Assembly: GCA_030145955.1 (NCBI GenBank)
Contig: JASLCR010000039.1
Coordinates: 1-7,010 of the forward strand
DNA: 7,010 nt
Direction of reading: 5' to 3'
Source: Candidatus Saccharimonadales bacterium
GTDB lineage: Bacteria > Patescibacteriota > Saccharimonadia > Saccharimonadales > Saccharimonadaceae
Shown here: in pieces, positions 5,149 through 7,010 of the stretch
Layout of the letters: each line of letters begins with the position of its first letter
Numbering within the stretch: position 1 is the first letter of the stretch
The notes under the pieces: model-generated
What the model saw: only the letters and a program-made list of their open reading frames with translations
Told to the model about the DNA's origin: nothing
Databases searched by the model: none
Position numbers and translations under genes: made by a program

Positions 5149-6324
5149 TTAGCCTTTTACAATAATTTTCTTCTTTTTTGTCGTCTTTGGAAGTTCCTTA
5201 GGAAGTCGTACAACGCTACCGGTAGCGAGTGCATACGGTGGCTTAATGCCGTTTGCCTTAGCGATCTGCTGCCAAGTAGTGTCAGTTTTAGTCGCGAGAT
5301 CTTCAAGTGTGTCACCAACTTTTACAGTGTGCTCATACCATGTGTCTGCTATATGTCGCACTCGACGGCGACGCCCTACTAGGTAGGCGATACCCCACCC
5401 GAGAACCACTACAACCAGCGCGTACAAGGCAAGCGCCAACGGCTGCGGCATTATGAATACAGTAATACTCTTTGCCCTCACCTCTTCGAGCGACCCTACG
5501 GCCTGAGTGCCCCACTTTGTCGCATTTTTGTCATAGAGCACTGATGCATCTGCCGTATACCATCCACCGAAGAACGGTGATTTATCATTTTCAAACGAGA
5601 GTTCCAGCTTGTTGCCAGGTAAAATTGGGTACTGACCGCTGTTTTTATAGATTACTTCGCCAAACATGCTGCGCAGAGATACTTTCACATCACTATCAGA
5701 AGAGACATTACCTGTATTGCTGAGTGTAATGGTGTAACGCTGGTGGTAGTTTTCGACTGCAGCATTATAAGAATCAATGACAACTTCTCTATGAAGCGTG
5801 CCAGGAATAGTCAATGCAACACGAATTGCTGAGCGTGTCCGAATACGAAGATTACCGCTCACTTCGCCATTATCATCCTTGCTCTCAATTGCGATACAAG
5901 CATTATGCTCACCAACATCCGCATTCTTCGGTGCCGTAATAGAGAAATTAACGATATCAGACTCACCAGGCTTGAGCTGCACCTCCTGCTTTGCGAGTGA
6001 TATCCATTTCCCAGCTTCAGTGACCTCCTCAGCCTTTTGTTTACAAGTAAACGCCCCTGTATTGGAAGGAATCGCATCCACTGCGTAAAGAACAGCCGTT
6101 TCTACTTTGTCTGAGTTGTTCGATACTAGAATTTTATCTGTAGCCGCCTCGCCTTGCTTTAACGTATGAATAAATATTGACTGAGATCGGGGCTCATCTT
6201 TACGCGGCAGTGCTGGCCGGCCACCAATACTTCCCGCCGCACTTGCCGTTTGTGCAGATGCTAGTAGCAATACAAAGCCAGCAGTTAGTCCGAAAAAGAT
6301 GGCGGATAGTTGTAGTCGTCTCAT
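5149..6324 (-). CDS. DUF916/WxLIP-like membrane protein with C-terminal LysM domain (CscA-like)
   Basis: The 391-residue protein has a signal peptide (cut likely after ASA at residue 29) and two Ig-like beta domains. The first (about 45-150) carries TLKQGEAATDKILVSNNSDK, VQLKPGESDIVNFSITAPK and DVGEHNACIAIES, the layout of DUF916 (WxL-interacting protein, peptidoglycan-binding part). The second (about 165-285) contains YTITLSNTGN and the segment SGQYPILPGNKLELSF. A membrane helix (about 291-316) is followed by RRRRVRH (318-324), then a LysM domain (about 330-375: VKVGDTLEDLATKT, WQQIAKANGI, GSVVRLP) and a Lys-rich tail. In Firmicutes, DUF916 proteins hold WxL proteins at the wall, and the genes on both sides here encode WxL-like proteins. 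LysM normally binds glycan chains, but the Arg cluster after the helix predicts a cytoplasmic side, which is odd. Cys94 and Cys143 could pair. The start at 6324 has AGGGA 6 nt upstream. Confidence 0.85.
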   Translation of the reverse strand: MRRLQLSAIFFGLTAGFVLLLASAQTASAAGSIGGRPALPRKDEPRSQSIFIHTLKQGEAATDKILVSNNSDKVETAVLYAVDAIPSNTGAFTCKQKAEEVTEAGKWISLAKQEVQLKPGESDIVNFSITAPKNADVGEHNACIAIESKDDNGEVSGNLRIRTRSAIRVALTIPGTLHREVVIDSYNAAVENYHQRYTITLSNTGNVSSDSDVKVSLRSMFGEVIYKNSGQYPILPGNKLELSFENDKSPFFGGWYTADASVLYDKNATKWGTQAVGSLEEVRAKSITVFIMPQPLALALYALVVVVLGWGIAYLVGRRRRVRHIADTWYEHTVKVGDTLEDLATKTDTTWQQIAKANGIKPPYALATGSVVRLPKELPKTTKKKKIIVKG

Positions 6325-6330
6325 AGTAGT

Positions 6331-6344
6331 TCCCTATTCTAGCA
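6331..6344 (-). promoter_or_regulatory. Ribosome binding site and possible internal promoter before the DUF916-like gene
   Basis: AGGGA (6335-6331) is 6 nt before the ATG at 6324 and is a good ribosome binding site. Just upstream, TGCTAGAAT (6344-6336) has the spacing of an extended -10 element, with no clear -35. If used, it would start transcription only a few bases before the gene. The 53-nt gap has no terminator-like hairpin, so read-through from the upstream WxL-like gene is also expected. Confidence 0.4.
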
Positions 6345-6377
6345 CGTATGCTTTTGTACTGAAGTTTAAATCAAGGT

Positions 6378-7010
6378 CTAAACTTGAGCAAGTGTCTGGG
6401 TAAAGTCTAGTGTATACGTTCCTGCAGCCGTACTCGCAGGTATCGTTTGACTCACACTAACGCCAGTAAGATACACACGGTTAATATCATCAGCCGACGA
6501 AGCAGCGTTAAGAAGTGTTGCTGGCGTGTTAAGCCCACCACTAAATGTCGATGAAGAGCCGAGTGAAATTCCCGTCGTGCCCCCAACTTCTGCTGTAATT
6601 GCACCAGTACTTGGGTTGATGGTTAATTGCCCGTCATTCGTTGTCGCACCGTTAAATGAGTATTGGTTTCCACCGCTTGTCCATTTTGCTGATGGGCCAC
6701 CAGTAGCAGCAAAGGTTACAGTCCAGCCATTCGAACCAGTTACCGCACCTGGGTTGTCAACATAAATACGCTGCGTATTAGTGCCCAGCGTTCCAGTGCT
6801 TGTTTGTGTCTGATTTGATACCGATCTTGCGCTAAATGACACACTTGGTGAGGTTACCTCAGCGCCAGCTGTGTCACCAATAAATGTTGATAGCGTACCA
6901 GCCGTGATACTTTGGCTAAAGTTTGTTGAGTCGGTTAACGCAGCATACGCCGACGTAGCACCTCCAATAACCGCTAAAACAGCGACGCCAACGCCAATAA
7001 GCTTATTTTG
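6378..7010 (-). CDS. Small secreted WxL-like domain protein (CscB-like), first codons outside the window
   Basis: The frame is open from the right edge to a TAG at 6380-6378, giving 210 visible residues. It begins in a signal peptide (QNKLIGVGVAVLAVIGGATS, then AYA and the likely cut before ALTDS), so probably only a Met and a few residues are missing. The rest is one Ser/Thr/Gly/Asn-rich beta domain without Cys. Its core, TGTLGTNTQRIYVDN, NGWTVTFAA, KWTSGGNQYSFNG, and the ending SVSQTIPASTAAGTYTLDFT, matches the C-terminal domain of the 3464-5143 protein. It resembles WxL domains: NGWTV for the first motif, and AGTYTLDFTQTL for the second (YxxxLTWxL in Firmicutes, with the Trp lost). WxL domains attach non-covalently to the wall and partner with DUF916 proteins, and the next gene encodes one. 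No anchor is present. A later GTG at 6842 would remove the signal peptide and is unlikely to be the start. Confidence 0.85.
   Translation of the reverse strand, partial: QNKLIGVGVAVLAVIGGATSAYAALTDSTNFSQSITAGTLSTFIGDTAGAEVTSPSVSFSARSVSNQTQTSTGTLGTNTQRIYVDNPGAVTGSNGWTVTFAATGGPSAKWTSGGNQYSFNGATTNDGQLTINPSTGAITAEVGGTTGISLGSSSTFSGGLNTPATLLNAASSADDINRVYLTGVSVSQTIPASTAAGTYTLDFTQTLAQV

Noticed and set aside
6378..6842. Start of the small WxL-like protein at the GTG at 6842
   Set aside because: The frame is open to the window edge and encodes a good signal peptide upstream, so 6842 is internal.
1..7010. CRISPR array, tRNA or rRNA genes, insertion sequences, phage genes
   Set aside because: I saw no regularly spaced repeats, tRNA-like folds, transposase or terminal repeats on reading both strands.

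Overview
The window most resembles a genome segment from a Patescibacteria/CPR bacterium, probably near Candidatus Saccharibacteria (TM7). This is an inference from protein style and gene layout, because no rRNA is present. The supporting signs are an S12 with a 13-residue insertion and a proline at the streptomycin-site lysine, short intergenic spaces, overlapping genes, unrecognised small proteins and long Ser/Thr/Asn-rich exported proteins. TGA acts as a normal stop, so the recoded Gracilibacteria/Absconditabacteria are unlikely. All genes but one are on the minus strand.

Left part (1-1864): the 5' 120 codons of an unrecognised acidic protein (1-360, minus) sit opposite a seven-helix membrane protein (430-1161, plus). 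The two starts share a 69-bp gap in which both candidate promoters overlap. The membrane protein runs head-on into an unrecognised His-rich 239-residue protein (1145-1864, minus), and their 3' ends overlap by 17 bp.

Middle part (1865-3065): the rpsL-rpsG unit (S12 and S7). It has two candidate promoters, a leader of up to about 130 nt with two hairpins, a TAATG overlap between the genes, and a stem-loop terminator directly after rpsG. No fusA or tuf follows, so the str operon is cut short here.

Right part (3066-7010): four tightly packed minus-strand genes for exported or membrane proteins, which form the main interest of the window. In transcription order they are: a small secreted protein with a WxL-like domain (missing its first few codons at the window edge); a DUF916/WxLIP-like membrane protein that also carries a C-terminal LysM domain; a 559-residue secreted protein ending in the same WxL-like domain; and a 133-residue protein with a signal peptide, Pro-rich stalk, APDTG motif, membrane helix and basic tail. 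These roles match, one for one, the CscA/B/C/D cell-surface complex clusters of Gram-positive Firmicutes. The proposal is that they build a wall- or membrane-anchored surface complex, perhaps for attachment to a host cell. The assignment rests on motif and architecture reading only and needs profile searches.
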